The notes beneath the pieces were generated by a model. It was not told the DNA's origin, ran no database searches, and saw only the letters and a list, made by a program, of their open reading frames with translations. Below are positions 5,501-6,063 of a DNA stretch of 6,063 nt, piece after piece. Positions within the stretch are counted from its first letter, which is position 1. Each line of letters starts with the position of its first letter. Origin of the DNA: Desulfuromonadales bacterium (GTDB lineage: Bacteria; Desulfobacterota; Desulfuromonadia; Desulfuromonadales; BM103); the NCBI GenBank assembly GCA_030614505.1, contig JAUWTX010000140.1:1-6063 (forward strand). Direction: 5' to 3'. The position numbers and the translations under genes were made by a program.

Positions 5501-6063
5501 TTGGCCCAGATAATCGCCATTGCCAATCAAAAAGGCGGCGTCGGCAAGACCACGACAGCGGTGAATCTTGCAGCATCTCTGGCTGTTGCTGAGAAACGCA
5601 CCCTGTTGGTCGACCTGGATCCCCAGGCCAATGCCACCAGTGGGGTCGGTGTCGATCCGCACAGTATGGAGCAGACGGTTTATCATGCTCTGATCGGTGC
5701 CGTTCCGATCGAGACACTGTGCCAAACTACGAGTCTCGGTCCTCTTCACCTGCTGCCAGCCAATCCCGACTTGATTGGTGCCGAGGTGGAGCTGATCTCG
5801 GCCCTGGCACGTGAAAACAAGTTAAAAACCGCCCTCTCTGCAGTCAGCGAAAATTACGATTACATCTTGATCGATTGTCCTCCTTCTCTCGGTCTGTTGA
5901 CGATTAACGCCCTCACCGCTGCTGACAGTGTATTAATACCCCTTCAGTGCGAGTTTTACGCCATGGAGGGCTTGAGTCAGTTGATCAACACGGTGCGCTT
6001 GATTCAGCGAGAATTGAATCCCGGACTGACAATCCGCGGGATCCTGCTGACCATGTTTGATGC
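5501..6063 (+). CDS. parA: Chromosome-partitioning ATPase ParA/Soj (partial at right edge)
   Basis: ParA is a DNA-binding Walker ATPase that, with ParB bound at parS, moves newly replicated origins apart on the nucleoid; in B. subtilis Soj also controls DnaA. The gene starts at TTG and runs off the right edge after 187 complete codons, roughly 70% of a usual 255-260 residue ParA. The deviant Walker A motif KGGVGKTT is at 11-18, with the signature Lys11. The LLVDLDPQANAT block (35-46) carries the conserved Asp38 and Asp40. Walker B is ILIDCPPSLG (122-131), followed by the PLQCEFYAMEGL block (147-158). The protein begins directly with the ATPase domain and has no N-terminal helix-turn-helix. 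It is therefore of the small chromosomal Soj type and not the large plasmid P1/F type. A parB gene is expected just downstream, outside the window. The two parS sites at 2746-2800 are its likely DNA partners through ParB. Confidence 0.95.
   Translation, partial: MAQIIAIANQKGGVGKTTTAVNLAASLAVAEKRTLLVDLDPQANATSGVGVDPHSMEQTVYHALIGAVPIETLCQTTSLGPLHLLPANPDLIGAEVELISALARENKLKTALSAVSENYDYILIDCPPSLGLLTINALTAADSVLIPLQCEFYAMEGLSQLINTVRLIQRELNPGLTIRGILLTMFD

Noticed and set aside
5807..5822. Third CACGTG-centred sequence inside parA as a possible parS
   Set aside because: Aligned on CACGTG it matches only about 10 of 16 parS positions, with the left arm almost entirely wrong.

Overview
This window is a compact, entirely plus-strand block of conserved housekeeping genes in the order yidC (3' part), jag/khpB, mnmE, mnmG, rsmG, parA (5' part). 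It is the chromosomal neighbourhood usually found beside the replication origin in many bacteria. The gene order, the YidC and MnmE/MnmG sequences and the moderate GC content suggest a Gram-negative bacterium, most likely a deltaproteobacterium of the Desulfuromonadales type (Geobacter/Pelobacter/Desulfuromonas-like). That placement is inferred from remembered family sequences and was not tested by a search.

Layout. Bases 2-721 encode the C-terminal 239 residues of the YidC membrane insertase, which is open at the left edge. Nine bases later comes jag (731-1363), an RNA-binding protein with Jag_N, KH and R3H domains. mnmE (1367-2740), the tRNA-modification GTPase, starts three bases after the jag stop. 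A 94-bp gap (2741-2834) holds two identical 16-bp parS centromere sites. mnmG (2835-4682) encodes the FAD-dependent partner of MnmE, and rsmG (4694-5350) encodes the 16S rRNA m7G527 methyltransferase. A 150-bp AT-richer gap (5351-5500) with small repeats precedes parA (5501 to the right edge). parA starts at TTG and is cut after 187 complete codons.

How the genes fit together. YidC and Jag are neighbours in many genomes. MnmE and MnmG form one complex that makes the cmnm5/nm5-type modification of wobble uridine in tRNA. RsmG modifies the small ribosomal subunit. ParA, with a ParB expected just beyond the right edge, would act on the parS pair between mnmE and mnmG to segregate the origin region. 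The ATPase gene and its centromere are therefore in the same 6-kb window, about 2.7 kb apart, with the centromere embedded in the tRNA-modification gene pair.

I see no mobile element, CRISPR array, RNA gene, toxin-antitoxin pair or undescribed multi-gene system. The points most worth a second look are the tandem parS sites, the repeat-bearing parA leader, the DAAG variant of the MnmE G3 motif, and the same-frame junctions of yidC-jag-mnmE.
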